From Beijerinckia indica subsp. indica ATCC 9039 (GTDB lineage: Bacteria > Pseudomonadota > Alphaproteobacteria > Rhizobiales > Beijerinckiaceae): a stretch of DNA of 64,000 nucleotides. The position numbers were made by a program, and so were the translations under genes. Under the pieces are notes generated by a model, which was not told where the DNA came from, did not search any database, and was given only the letters and a program-made list of their open reading frames with translations. Below are positions 8,772-17,831 of the stretch, one piece after another. The stretch is from contig NC_010581.1 in NCBI RefSeq assembly GCF_000019845.1, positions 1,927,501 to 1,991,500 on the forward strand. Direction: 5' to 3'. Each line of letters opens with the position of its first letter. The first letter of the stretch is position 1.

Positions 8772-10769
8772 ATGAGGGAAAGATATTTCCCCGGGCAAGG
8801 AGCGGTTTTGCGCTCCGTTTCAACGGCCTGTGCCCTGATCCTGACGACTTTCGCGGCCCAGATCCTCGCCGCGACTGATCTGCGCGCCGATGACGATCCG
8901 ACTTTCTTCAATCAGTTCTTTTCCTGGTTCAATCCGAACGGCCAATCCGACCAGAACGATCAGAAGAAACCTCTCTTCGATGGCGTTCCTTATGAGGTCA
9001 CGATCACCGTCTCGGGCGATGATTCCCTGACATCGACCCTGACCGACGCCTCCAATCTGAAAAGCCTGCAGGAAGTAACCCCTTCAGGCGTGGCCGGTCT
9101 CATCCGCCGCGCCATCGCCGATCGACCAAGATTGCGTGCCGCCCTTTATGGGCAAGGCTATTTCGCGGGGGTGAGCCAGATCAAAGTGGCAGGCTTTCCG
9201 CCCGATCAATTGGAAGCCTTCGCCGCCGTGGAGAAAGCCCGCAAGGCCGGGCCCGTGCCGGTCACGATTCATGTCGTGACCGGACAGCGCTTCAATTATG
9301 GCAAGCTCACCATTTTGAACGCCGCCTCCAAACAGCCGCTCAAGGATATGCCCTCGACCCATGATTTGCGGCTCGATCCCGGCCAACCGGCCTCGGCTGA
9401 CCAGGTGTTTCGGGCGGAACAGGCGATCGTCGATCACTTGCGTAACGAAGGCCATCCCTTCGCCAAGATCGCCAGTCGGGACATTGTCGCCGATCACGCG
9501 ACCCGGGAACTCGACATGACCTTTACTGTCGATCCAGGTCCAAGTGGTCGTTTCGGCCATATCGAGGTGAAGGGAACGCAGGACCTCGACCGGAATTTCG
9601 TCGAACGCCAGATCGATATCGAGCGCGGCGAGCCTTATTCACCCGACCGGCTGGCGCGGATCCGCAGGCGGCTCGTTGCGCTTCCAGCCGTCGGTGCGGT
9701 GCGAATCCAAGAGGCACAGCAGCTTGATTCACATGGAGAATTGCCGGTAACCATCGATGTCATCGAGCGTCTGCCGCATTTCGTCGGCGCCAATGCCAAA
9801 TATTCGAATACGGAAGGTGGCGCCGTCAATGTTTTTTGGGGCGACCGCAACCTCTGGGGCCATGGCGAGAGCCTGCGCATCGACGGTTACGGCTCCTGGT
9901 ATGGCGGCGCGCTCTACGGCGTGCCCAATGCCAATAGGCTCGGTTACAAGCTCGCGGCGACTTTCAACAAGCCCGATATCATCACGCCACAGGATGAACT
10001 GATCGCCCAGGCCGCCATCCTGCGCGAGGTCACCAGCGCCTATGTGCGCGAGGCCGCGACTTTTCAGGGCGGCGTCCGTCATCGGTTCTCTGATGAACTG
10101 TCTCTGCAGATCGGCGCCGATATCGAATATTCGCGCAGTCAGGATAATCCGCTCTATCCGCGCAATGATTTCACCGCTGGTGTTCCTTTCGATCTTCTTT
10201 ATGATACCACGGATTCACCGCTTGATCCCTCGCGTGGCATGCGCATCACGGCGACGCTCGAACCCTTTGCTTCGCTCGGGCAGAACGGCCCCGGCCCGGT
10301 TATGGGAAAAGCTGTGGTCTCCGCCTATCACGCACTTGACGAGGATCGCCGCTATATTGTCGCCGGCCGGGTGGGTGCTGGCAGCATTGTAGGCGCCAAT
10401 CTCTATGCCGTGCCGCCGCAACGACGTTTCTATATTGGCGGCGGCGGCACTTTGCGGGGGTTCGGCTATCAGCAGGCAAGCCCGCATGATGGCTATAATA
10501 ATCTGATCGGCGGGCTCAGCTTCTTCATGGCCTCGGCCGAATTGCGCGCCAGGATCACCGATACGATCGGCATCGTGCCCTTCATCGACGCAGGCGAGGC
10601 TTTTCGTGGCTCACTGCCCACGCTCAGCACCATCCGTTATGCGGCAGGCCTCGGCCTGCGCTATTATACACCGGTCGGTCCCATACGCCTTGATGTGGGC
10701 GTACCGATTGACCGGCAACCAGGCGATTCCCATTACGGCGTCTATATCAGCATAGGACAGGCATTTTGA
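8772..10769 (+). CDS. tamA: Outer-membrane protein assembly factor TamA (BamA/Omp85 superfamily)
   Basis: 665 residues from the ATG at 8772, chosen because a signal peptide then follows directly (RSVSTACALILTTFAAQILAATDLRADD). A GTG at 8694 would add 26 residues before it. After the signal come POTRA repeats (about residues 75-310), then a surface-antigen beta-barrel with the conserved GGGGTLRGFGYQ and a C-terminal GPIRLDVGVPID segment ending in phenylalanine, the barrel-assembly signal. Partner of TamB, whose gene overlaps by 4 bases. The complex inserts autotransporters and other proteins, and TamB-like proteins are also linked to lipid transport to the outer membrane. Confidence 0.92.
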   Translation: MRERYFPGQGAVLRSVSTACALILTTFAAQILAATDLRADDDPTFFNQFFSWFNPNGQSDQNDQKKPLFDGVPYEVTITVSGDDSLTSTLTDASNLKSLQEVTPSGVAGLIRRAIADRPRLRAALYGQGYFAGVSQIKVAGFPPDQLEAFAAVEKARKAGPVPVTIHVVTGQRFNYGKLTILNAASKQPLKDMPSTHDLRLDPGQPASADQVFRAEQAIVDHLRNEGHPFAKIASRDIVADHATRELDMTFTVDPGPSGRFGHIEVKGTQDLDRNFVERQIDIERGEPYSPDRLARIRRRLVALPAVGAVRIQEAQQLDSHGELPVTIDVIERLPHFVGANAKYSNTEGGAVNVFWGDRNLWGHGESLRIDGYGSWYGGALYGVPNANRLGYKLAATFNKPDIITPQDELIAQAAILREVTSAYVREAATFQGGVRHRFSDELSLQIGADIEYSRSQDNPLYPRNDFTAGVPFDLLYDTTDSPLDPSRGMRITATLEPFASLGQNGPGPVMGKAVVSAYHALDEDRRYIVAGRVGAGSIVGANLYAVPPQRRFYIGGGGTLRGFGYQQASPHDGYNNLIGGLSFFMASAELRARITDTIGIVPFIDAGEAFRGSLPTLSTIRYAAGLGLRYYTPVGPIRLDVGVPIDRQPGDSHYGVYISIGQAF

Positions 10770-13700
10770 GGCGGCTTCTCATACGATCTGGCGTCGCCGT
10801 CGCTGCCTTGGCCGGCGTGTCGAGCCTCATTCTTCTCAGCGTGCAGACGCGTCCGGGCAAGGATGCGCTTGCCTCTTTCTTGTCCCGCCAGCTTTCCTCC
10901 GCCGATCAGAAGATCGCAATCGGTCGTATTGAAGGTTTCGTGCCGTTCGATATGCGGATCGATCATATTACAGCCGCCGACAGCCAGGGCATTTTTGCCG
11001 AAATCGACAATGCGGCCCTTCGCTGGAGCCCTTCCGCTCTTCTGGCCCTGACCGTCCATATCGACGCACTGACGGCCGATCGCATTCATCTTGCTCGCTT
11101 CCCCGCGAGCCAACCCACACCGGCCAGTGACAAGCCTTTCTCTTTGCCTTCATTGCCGCCGCTACGCCTTGATCGTCTTGCCATCGCAATAATCGATCTC
11201 GACGCGGTGGTGCTCGGCCAGGCGGCGAGCCTGTCTCTTGAAGGGTCAGCGTCTCTTGCCAATGCCGCTCAGGGCTTGCAACTCCAACTCGACCGCAAGG
11301 ATGTGCCCGGCCGTTTCGCGGCGAATCTGCATTTTGTTCCTGGCACCGAGGCCCTCGATCTCGATGTCAACGCTTCAGAACCGGCCGGTGGCCTCATTGG
11401 CACCCTCCTCGATCTGCGTGACGAGCCAGCCCTGGCTCTCGCCATTCAAGGCAAAGGCACGCTCAAAAATTGGGACAGTACGCTGGTGCTGACCGCCGAC
11501 ACAGTCGAAAGGCTGAAAGGGTCGGCGCAATTACGGGGGACAGCGGAGGGCATACGCTCGACGTTCACCCTCGATGGCGATCTTGGCCCCTTGCTCCAGG
11601 AAAATATTGCGCCGCTCGTTGCCGGCTCATCGAAACTGACGGGCGCCCTGACGATCAAGGACAAGAAGACACTCGCGCTCGAAAGCGTCTTACTCGACCT
11701 CGCCGCGATCAAGGCCGAGACACATGGGATACTCGATCTCGCGCAGGATCAGTCCGACCTCGCCTTCACTTTTAAAGGCGCTGGCGCGAAACAATTCGGT
11801 GCGTTGGCGCAAGGTCTTTCCTGGTCTGGCCTGCAACTGGCTGGCACCGCGCGTGGGTCCCTCGCCAAGCCACTTCTCGAAACGCAGGCGACAATCCATG
11901 ATCCTGCCGCCTCGGGCTATGGCGCGCAGGCGATCACCATTGCCGCGCATACGCAAGCCAAAGGCACGGATCCCCTCGCCCTGCGGATCGACGCCGCGGC
12001 AACCGGCCTACGGGCGGATTCGGCGAAAATCGCGCAGTCCATTGGCAAGGAGGCCCATTTTTCAGCCGATGGTCTCATTTCCGAAAATCATCAGGTGACC
12101 TGGACCGCCGCCAGGCTCGATTTCCTGCCACTTGAAGCCCTTTTCAAGGGCAAGATCGGTGGCGGCGCCTTCAATGGCACCATGCAAATGACACGGCTCG
12201 ATCTCGCGGCCTTTGGTCCGCTCGTCGGCCGTCCGGTCAGTGGCACGATGCAGCTTGCCGCGCAATTCGATGGCGCGCCGGATCTGAGCCGGGTCGACAT
12301 TAATCTGTCAGGCAAAATGCAGGACATAAAGATGGACATTCCCGCAGTGGATCGTCCGTTCAAGGCCGCCACATTCAAGGGTTTCCTGTCGCGCGCGCAA
12401 GATGGCACGCTCTCTGTCCAGAAGTTCAAGCTCGATGCGCAAGGTCTGACACTTGATGCCAATGGCGCGGTCGATCACCAGACCTCCGATCTCAAGCTCA
12501 ATCTGGCTTTGGCCGATTTATCCCTTCTCGATTCCCGTCTCGCCGGCAAGGGAGCAATCGCTGCCGCCATCACGGGCGGACTGAATGCGCCGGGTCTCGA
12601 TCTCTCGCTCCAAGTGCCGCAAGGCCAGGCCATGGGGCAAAAGATCGAGGATCTGCGGCTGACGGTTGAAAGCGCGGATCTGATCGGCCATCCGCAAGGC
12701 CATCTGGCCCTTTCAGGCACAATCGGCGGCAAGCCCGCCAAGGGCGGTGGCCAGATCCTGGCCCGTCCCGATGGGTCCTATGCGCTCGATGGCCTCGATC
12801 TCGCCATCGGTTCCGCGACCCTTGCGGGTCAGGGCACACGCGCGGCCGATGGTGCCCTTGCCGGACAAGTCCGTATTAAGGCCTCAGATCTTGGCGATCT
12901 CTCACCATTCGCTTTGACCACACTCGGCGGCAGCCTGGATGCCGATATTGCCGCCTCGATGCAGGATGGCAAGCCGATCTTCGAGGGCAAGGGCACGGCC
13001 TCAAACCTGCGCTATGACACACACAAGCTGGCTTCCGCCACAGTCGATCTCCGCGTCACTGATCCCCAAAACCTTCTGCTGCTCGACGGTAAGGCGGACC
13101 TTTCGGGCCTCGAGTCCCAGGGCACCCGGCTCGAAACCCTGCGATTGAACGCCACATCGAGCAAACAATCGAGCGATCTCGCGCTCGCCGCGGAGGGTTT
13201 CGGAGGCAAGCTCGCGGCCAATGGGTCGTTGACCGCCAGCACGGAGCAGAAAGCCGTGACCTTGAAAAGCCTGCGGCTGTCGCGTTCCGATGTCACCGCG
13301 ACGCTCAATGGGCCTTCTCAATTCCTCTGGCGCAATGGCGTGTTGAGCGTGGATCGGCTGGTGCTCGCCGCCAATCGCGGCCTGCTCACCTTGCGCGGCC
13401 GCGTCGACGACACGCTCGATCTCGATGTCACCGCCAAGGACCTCCCTTTGGCCCTGGCCAAGGCTGCCTCGCCCGATCTCGATTTGCACGGCACACTCAA
13501 CGGAACCGTCACGCTGACAGGTCCCACCGCTGCCCCCTCTGGGCGCTATGCCGTCTCAGTCAATCAATTCACAATGCCGCAAATGATGCAGTCGGGCCTG
13601 AGACCGCTCGATGCGCGTGCCAGCGGTCAACTCGACGGCAAAAGAATGAGCCTCGACGCGCGCATTATCGGGCTCGACACCGCCCCGACCCTCATCAATG

Positions 13701-15037
13701 GCTCGGTGCCGATCGGCGCTGGCGAACTCGCCCTCAAAGTCAGGGGTGGGTTAGCCCTGGAACAAGTCAATGCTCTGCTCGCCACGTCCGGCATGCGGGT
13801 GACAGGCCAAGCCACCTTCGACGCCGACGTAAAAGGAACAACGTCGCAGCCCTTGATCTATGGCACCATGCGGCTTGCCAATGGCACATTTGAAGATGTC
13901 ATCAATGGCGTCAAACTGGATCCGATCAATGTCACGGCGACGGCAGCCGGCCGTGAGGTGAAAATCACCTCCTTCACCGCCAAGACAGCATCAGGTGGCA
14001 GCCTGCAAGGTCAGGGACAAGTGCTGGTCGATCCGGGGGCGAATTTTCCCGGCACGCTCAATTTTGCTATGACCAATGCCGTGCTCATTTCGAGCGATCT
14101 GATGCATTTTGTCGCCAACGGCAAGCTTGGCCTCACCGGAGCGCTGGCGCAAAGACCCAAAATTGCCGGCCATATCGACGTTAAGGCGCTCGATATCAAT
14201 ATTCAGGAGCAATTGCCGGGCGGCAGCGCGGAGCTGTTGCATGTACGCCATGTCAATGTGCCGTCTGATCATCCGATCGCCAAGCGTCAAGCCGCTGCCG
14301 CGAAACAGAAACAAAAGCGCGCGAACAAACAGCCTTTCATTGCCGATCTCGATCTCACCATCGCGGCACCGAATAATGTGTTCGTCCGTGGCATGGGCAT
14401 GACGGCGGAATTGAACGGCAATCTGCGTATTCACGGCACCAGCGCCGCGCCAGTCACCGAAGGCGCCTTCGATCTCCAGCGCGGCCAGTTCGACGTGCTC
14501 GGCCGCCGCCTGACCTTTACCGAAGGCCATATCGCCTTTAACGGTTCGACCGATCCGGACCTCAATTTCACCACGGAAACCAGCAGCACGGATATTACCG
14601 CGAAAATCCTGGTAACCGGGACGGCCTCCGAGCCCAAGGTCAGTTTCAGCTCGACCCCGGATCTGCCGCAGGATGAAATTCTGGCGCGACTTCTGTTTGG
14701 CCGCTCGACCGGCTCGCTCACCGCCAGCCAGGCCATTCAGGTGGCCCAGACCGTGGCGCAATTTTCAGGCGGTGGCTCAAGCGCGCTCAATTCCCTGCGC
14801 AAATCGCTCGGCCTCGATAATCTCGACATCGGAACCAGTTCAAGTGGTGGCACACAATTCGGTCTCGGCAAAAGGCTGAATGATCGGATCTATCTTGGCG
14901 TAACCCAGGGCACGACGCCGAGTTCGAGCCGGGCGACGGTGGATATCGACATAACGCGCAACCTGAAGGTGCAGGGCTCGACCGGCATGAATGGCGATGC
15001 CGAATTGGGTGTCGGCGGACAATGGGATTATCGCTGA
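10766..15037 (+). CDS. tamB: Translocation and assembly module protein TamB
   Basis: 1423 residues: one N-terminal membrane anchor (residues about 5-25), a very long repetitive beta-strand-rich periplasmic part, and a C-terminal DUF490/TamB domain (from about residue 1080) containing PDLPQDEILARLLFGRS and a terminal GGQWDYR strand. Together with TamA it spans the periplasm. The start is a UUG at 10766 overlapping the tamA stop (TTGA), so expression is probably coupled to tamA. The size and the alanine/leucine-rich, repeated 'LDL...G' style are normal for the family. The 3' end overlaps the convergent kinase gene by 10 bases. Confidence 0.93.
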   Translation: MRRLLIRSGVAVAALAGVSSLILLSVQTRPGKDALASFLSRQLSSADQKIAIGRIEGFVPFDMRIDHITAADSQGIFAEIDNAALRWSPSALLALTVHIDALTADRIHLARFPASQPTPASDKPFSLPSLPPLRLDRLAIAIIDLDAVVLGQAASLSLEGSASLANAAQGLQLQLDRKDVPGRFAANLHFVPGTEALDLDVNASEPAGGLIGTLLDLRDEPALALAIQGKGTLKNWDSTLVLTADTVERLKGSAQLRGTAEGIRSTFTLDGDLGPLLQENIAPLVAGSSKLTGALTIKDKKTLALESVLLDLAAIKAETHGILDLAQDQSDLAFTFKGAGAKQFGALAQGLSWSGLQLAGTARGSLAKPLLETQATIHDPAASGYGAQAITIAAHTQAKGTDPLALRIDAAATGLRADSAKIAQSIGKEAHFSADGLISENHQVTWTAARLDFLPLEALFKGKIGGGAFNGTMQMTRLDLAAFGPLVGRPVSGTMQLAAQFDGAPDLSRVDINLSGKMQDIKMDIPAVDRPFKAATFKGFLSRAQDGTLSVQKFKLDAQGLTLDANGAVDHQTSDLKLNLALADLSLLDSRLAGKGAIAAAITGGLNAPGLDLSLQVPQGQAMGQKIEDLRLTVESADLIGHPQGHLALSGTIGGKPAKGGGQILARPDGSYALDGLDLAIGSATLAGQGTRAADGALAGQVRIKASDLGDLSPFALTTLGGSLDADIAASMQDGKPIFEGKGTASNLRYDTHKLASATVDLRVTDPQNLLLLDGKADLSGLESQGTRLETLRLNATSSKQSSDLALAAEGFGGKLAANGSLTASTEQKAVTLKSLRLSRSDVTATLNGPSQFLWRNGVLSVDRLVLAANRGLLTLRGRVDDTLDLDVTAKDLPLALAKAASPDLDLHGTLNGTVTLTGPTAAPSGRYAVSVNQFTMPQMMQSGLRPLDARASGQLDGKRMSLDARIIGLDTAPTLINGSVPIGAGELALKVRGGLALEQVNALLATSGMRVTGQATFDADVKGTTSQPLIYGTMRLANGTFEDVINGVKLDPINVTATAAGREVKITSFTAKTASGGSLQGQGQVLVDPGANFPGTLNFAMTNAVLISSDLMHFVANGKLGLTGALAQRPKIAGHIDVKALDINIQEQLPGGSAELLHVRHVNVPSDHPIAKRQAAAAKQKQKRANKQPFIADLDLTIAAPNNVFVRGMGMTAELNGNLRIHGTSAAPVTEGAFDLQRGQFDVLGRRLTFTEGHIAFNGSTDPDLNFTTETSSTDITAKILVTGTASEPKVSFSSTPDLPQDEILARLLFGRSTGSLTASQAIQVAQTVAQFSGGGSSALNSLRKSLGLDNLDIGTSSSGGTQFGLGKRLNDRIYLGVTQGTTPSSSRATVDIDITRNLKVQGSTGMNGDAELGVGGQWDYR

Positions 15038-15582
15038 TCCTGGCTATGCCTTATCTCTAAAGAATTTGGCAGAGTCTTTGTGAACCTCGCCACCTCCTTG
15101 CGCGATTTCAAAATGATCCCGCTTATCTCCGCCGGCGGGTTGGCCATGAGTTCTGCATGGTGAGCGCGACTTCGCTTGGGGTAGGTCCATACCCAATCGA
15201 GAAGAAATGACAGTTCGAACCGTTCTCGGTTCCCGACACCAACATCACCCCGCTCGCGCCCATAATGGCGGATCGACCTCCACACGGCACGCGGAAAATA
15301 GACGGAGCGCGGCAGATCAAGCCAGATGACCGCTTCCGCTCGTGGCATGCGAAGATCAAGATGGTTCGTATAATTGCCATCCATAACCCATGCATCCTGC
15401 ATGGCCCATTCAGCCACCCGTTCACGGAAGCTTTCTGTGTCCGCTTGCACCCATCCTGGATTCCAGTTGATGGCATCGAGATGCACAACGGGAATGTTGA
15501 GCCGCTTGCCGATGGCACGCGCGAGTGTTGACTTACCGGCCCCACTGGGCCCGAGAATGAGAATGCGTTTGGGTCCACCCAT
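15028..15582 (-). CDS. P-loop nucleotide/adenylate kinase-like protein
   Basis: 184 residues starting with a Walker A loop, ILILGPSGAGKSTLARAIG (residues 8-26), followed by an LDAINWNPGW segment, a DGNYTNHLDLRMPRAEAVIWLDLPR segment and an arginine-rich lid. This is the pattern of the small AAA/adenylate-kinase-like proteins sometimes labelled FlaR or topology-modulation protein. The substrate is unknown. Tail-to-tail with tamB with a 10-base overlap; the GntR regulator lies 25 bases upstream on the same strand, so the two may be cotranscribed. Confidence 0.75.
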   Translation of the reverse strand: MGGPKRILILGPSGAGKSTLARAIGKRLNIPVVHLDAINWNPGWVQADTESFRERVAEWAMQDAWVMDGNYTNHLDLRMPRAEAVIWLDLPRSVYFPRAVWRSIRHYGRERGDVGVGNRERFELSFLLDWVWTYPKRSRAHHAELMANPPAEISGIILKSRKEVARFTKTLPNSLEIRHSQDQR

Positions 15583-15607
15583 TGGCTATCGCAAGGTCCG
15601 ATTCATT

Positions 15608-16372
15608 CTATTCAGCAACGAGATCCTCACGATTCAGGCGGAGCTGGGAAGCCGCAAGGCGCTCGTCTTCCTCAGCCATGATGGCCGTGGCGCGTGCGGT
15701 ATAATCGATATGCGCATGGGCCGCCGCTTCGGCCTCTCGCGGTCGACCTTCGAGAATGGCCGTCGCCAATGAAATATGTTGTTCCAGCATGGCGGCTCGG
15801 ACTTCGGGACGTTCGTAGAGCCTGATCCTGCTGTAGAAGATCCCTTTTTTCAGCATATCCGAGAACATGCGCATCGTATGCTGTAAAACGAGATTATGCG
15901 TCGCCTCGTAAATCAGGATATGCAGATCGACATCCTGCTGAGCCTCGTCGCGTGGATCATCCAGTTCATGCAAAACACGCATGTGCTCAAGGCAGGCACT
16001 GATCTTTTCTCGATCGATATCCGTCGCGCGTTCGGCCGCGAACGCTGCTCCCTGTCCTTCGAGCAAACGGCGAAATTCGAAATAATCCTTCAACATACGC
16101 GGTTCGTTGCTGAATAATGCGGCGAGGGGTTCGGACAATGGTGCCATGAAATCCGCCACGAAAGTTCCGGCCTTTGTCGTCACCAATAATCCCCTTTGTT
16201 CGAGCCGTGCGATCCCATCGCGCAGGGAAGGCCGCGAGACACCGAGCTTTTCGGCAAGGTCACGCTCGGAGCTCAATCTTTCCCCGGCACGCAAAACGCC
16301 TTCCAGAATAAGCCGTTCGATATATTGCGCGATTTTATCGGCGAGCCGGATCGGCTGGATCAACGCCGTCAT
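15608..16372 (-). CDS. GntR/FadR-family transcriptional regulator
   Basis: 254 residues. The N-terminal winged helix (DKIAQYIERLILEGVL, then LSSERDLAEKLGVSRPSLRD) and the C-terminal all-helical FCD domain (from about residue 85, with acidic and histidine ligands such as DVDLHILIYEATHN and EQHISLATAIL) define the FadR subgroup, which usually binds organic acids such as glycolate, lactate or pyruvate. The ATG at 16372 is preferred over an in-frame GTG at 16402 because AGGGA lies just before it. An inverted repeat 32-54 bases upstream may be its operator. It faces the glycerate kinase locus, which suggests but does not prove control of two- or three-carbon acid metabolism. Confidence 0.88.
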   Translation of the reverse strand: MTALIQPIRLADKIAQYIERLILEGVLRAGERLSSERDLAEKLGVSRPSLRDGIARLEQRGLLVTTKAGTFVADFMAPLSEPLAALFSNEPRMLKDYFEFRRLLEGQGAAFAAERATDIDREKISACLEHMRVLHELDDPRDEAQQDVDLHILIYEATHNLVLQHTMRMFSDMLKKGIFYSRIRLYERPEVRAAMLEQHISLATAILEGRPREAEAAAHAHIDYTARATAIMAEEDERLAASQLRLNREDLVAE

Positions 16373-16403
16373 TTGTCCCTTCCCTTGGTCTTTTTTGTTC
16401 ACG

Positions 16404-16459
16404 TCTCGACGGCTCCAGCGTCGAGATCACCTCTCCCATGCTCTCTTTCCCCGTCGAGA
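16404..16459. promoter_or_regulatory. Candidate operator with three copies of CGTCGAGA/TCTCGACG
   Basis: TCTCGACG (16404-16411) and CGTCGAGA (16419-16426) form a perfect 8-base inverted repeat with a 7-base spacer, and a third CGTCGAGA lies at 16452-16459. They stand directly upstream of the GntR gene and before the next gene's 3' end, where an autoregulatory site would be expected. Binding is inference. Confidence 0.5.
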
Positions 16460-16481
16460 ATGGCATTGATCACGCTCCGCC

Positions 16482-16538
16482 GAAAGAGGGAAACCTGATC
16501 CACGATCAAGAGCTCGGGCTGATGAGTTTCCCTCTTTC
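16482..16538. repeat. 13-base perfect inverted repeat at the 3' end of the SorC gene
   Basis: GAAAGAGGGAAAC (16482-16494) and GTTTCCCTCTTTC (16526-16538) can form a long hairpin just after the SorC-type gene. No T-run follows on the minus strand, so it may be a Rho-dependent or mRNA-stabilising structure rather than a classic terminator. Confidence 0.5.
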
Positions 16539-16556
16539 TTTCAAGCCCTCTCTCTT

Positions 16557-17552
16557 TCAAGGCGCTTCGATCAAGGTTTGCGCCGTCCTCTCATCCGTGA
16601 GCACGCCATTGACCAACCCGCCTCGGAGCGCGCCGAGCAAGGGGGCGATCTTATGCGCGCCGACGCTCGCCGCGATAATCGTTCGGTGCGAGGCGATGGG
16701 CGTGGCAAGCCCCACGGCGATCAGCCTGTCATGGATCGAGGTCTTGACCGGTCCACCTTGCCCATCGAAAGCCCAGCCGAGAATTTCTCCAACCGCGCCC
16801 TTGGCCTGCAATTCGGCAAGTTCCTCGTCTGTGATAAATCCATCGACATGCAGGGAGGCTTGGGATCCAAGGTCGCCGACGCCCACGATCCATGTCCGTG
16901 CCTCTTCGGCGAGATCATGAAGGGCGCGCAAACCCTTCTGGGACTGGAGCATGCGTCGTTCTTCAGGGCCATCGGCCAGGACCGGCATGGGCAGGGGGTA
17001 GCATTGTGCCCCAACACGGTCGGCAAGCCGCATGACGACATCATAGGGACTTGCGCGACCATCGGGTCCCACCGTGCCGATGAGGGATACGATCTTGTGC
17101 TTCGGCTTTTCCATCAGGGGCATTTGATGCACGGCCGAGCGTAAGGTGCGGCCGGTACCAAGACACAGAATCTGCGGCTCCGTCTGCGAGAGAAGAGTCT
17201 CGATATAGGAGGCCACGGCGATCCCCACGGAAAGCCTATTGTCCTCATCGCTTTGCGCCGAGGGGACGACCTCGACATGTTTGAGGCTGAATTTATCCCG
17301 CAGTTTCTGCGCTTTGGCGATGCAATCGGCGAGCGGATGATCGAGGCGGAATTTGACGAGGCCGGCCGCGCTGGCGAGCGCGATGAGACGCTGCGCGTTC
17401 TGGCGCGAAACATTCAATTCCGCCGCGATTTCATCCTGAGTCCGGCCAAGCGCATAAGCGAGCCAAGCCGCCCGCGCCGCGAGATCGAAACGTTTCTGGT
17501 CCTGGTGCTTCTGCTCGATATTCTGCCCGCGCTCACTCAACCGTTTCTGCAT
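16557..17552 (-). CDS. SorC/DeoR-type sugar-binding transcriptional regulator
   Basis: 331 residues from the ATG at 17552. The N-terminal HTH is RTQDEIAAELNVSRQNAQRLIALA, followed by the sugar-phosphate-binding domain (LSVGIAVASYIETLL, CLGTGRTLRSAVHQM, GTVGPDGRASPYDVVMRLAD, and a C-terminal SIHDRLIAVGLATPIASHRTIIAASVGAHK). The family senses phosphorylated sugars or polyols. The frame is open to 17660, but a perfect palindrome at 17582-17602 lies in that extension and looks like an operator, so the shorter start is preferred. Divergent from the glycerate kinase gene, which is the likely target. Confidence 0.9.
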   Translation of the reverse strand: MQKRLSERGQNIEQKHQDQKRFDLAARAAWLAYALGRTQDEIAAELNVSRQNAQRLIALASAAGLVKFRLDHPLADCIAKAQKLRDKFSLKHVEVVPSAQSDEDNRLSVGIAVASYIETLLSQTEPQILCLGTGRTLRSAVHQMPLMEKPKHKIVSLIGTVGPDGRASPYDVVMRLADRVGAQCYPLPMPVLADGPEERRMLQSQKGLRALHDLAEEARTWIVGVGDLGSQASLHVDGFITDEELAELQAKGAVGEILGWAFDGQGGPVKTSIHDRLIAVGLATPIASHRTIIAASVGAHKIAPLLGALRGGLVNGVLTDERTAQTLIEAP

Positions 17553-17581
17553 CGCTTTGCATGCCTTGCTGCCGCGTCGAA

Positions 17582-17602
17582 CCCAAGTGGGCACCACTTG
17601 GG
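17582..17602. promoter_or_regulatory. Candidate SorC operator
   Basis: Perfect 9-base inverted repeat CCCAAGTGG (17582-17590), GCA, CCACTTGGG (17594-17602), 30 bases before the SorC start and about 230 bases before the divergent glycerate kinase gene. Position and symmetry fit a regulator binding site; identity is inferred. Confidence 0.55.
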
Positions 17603-17831
17603 GCCAAACGATTGGAAGATCAAGATCATGTGATAGGCTTTGGCACCTCATTCTTGGCAAGAAACGGTTAAGGTCGGAAGGCCAAATCGGAGCTAGAGAT
17701 CATACCCAGATAAAGTAATTTCAATGGCCTGCGATCTGCGCCAAGAGAAGGCGTCGGGACAGGCTCCTGAAAGCTCATCTCACCTCCGATGTGGTTATTG
17801 AGATAAAAAACGAGAAGATTGGGTAGGATTC

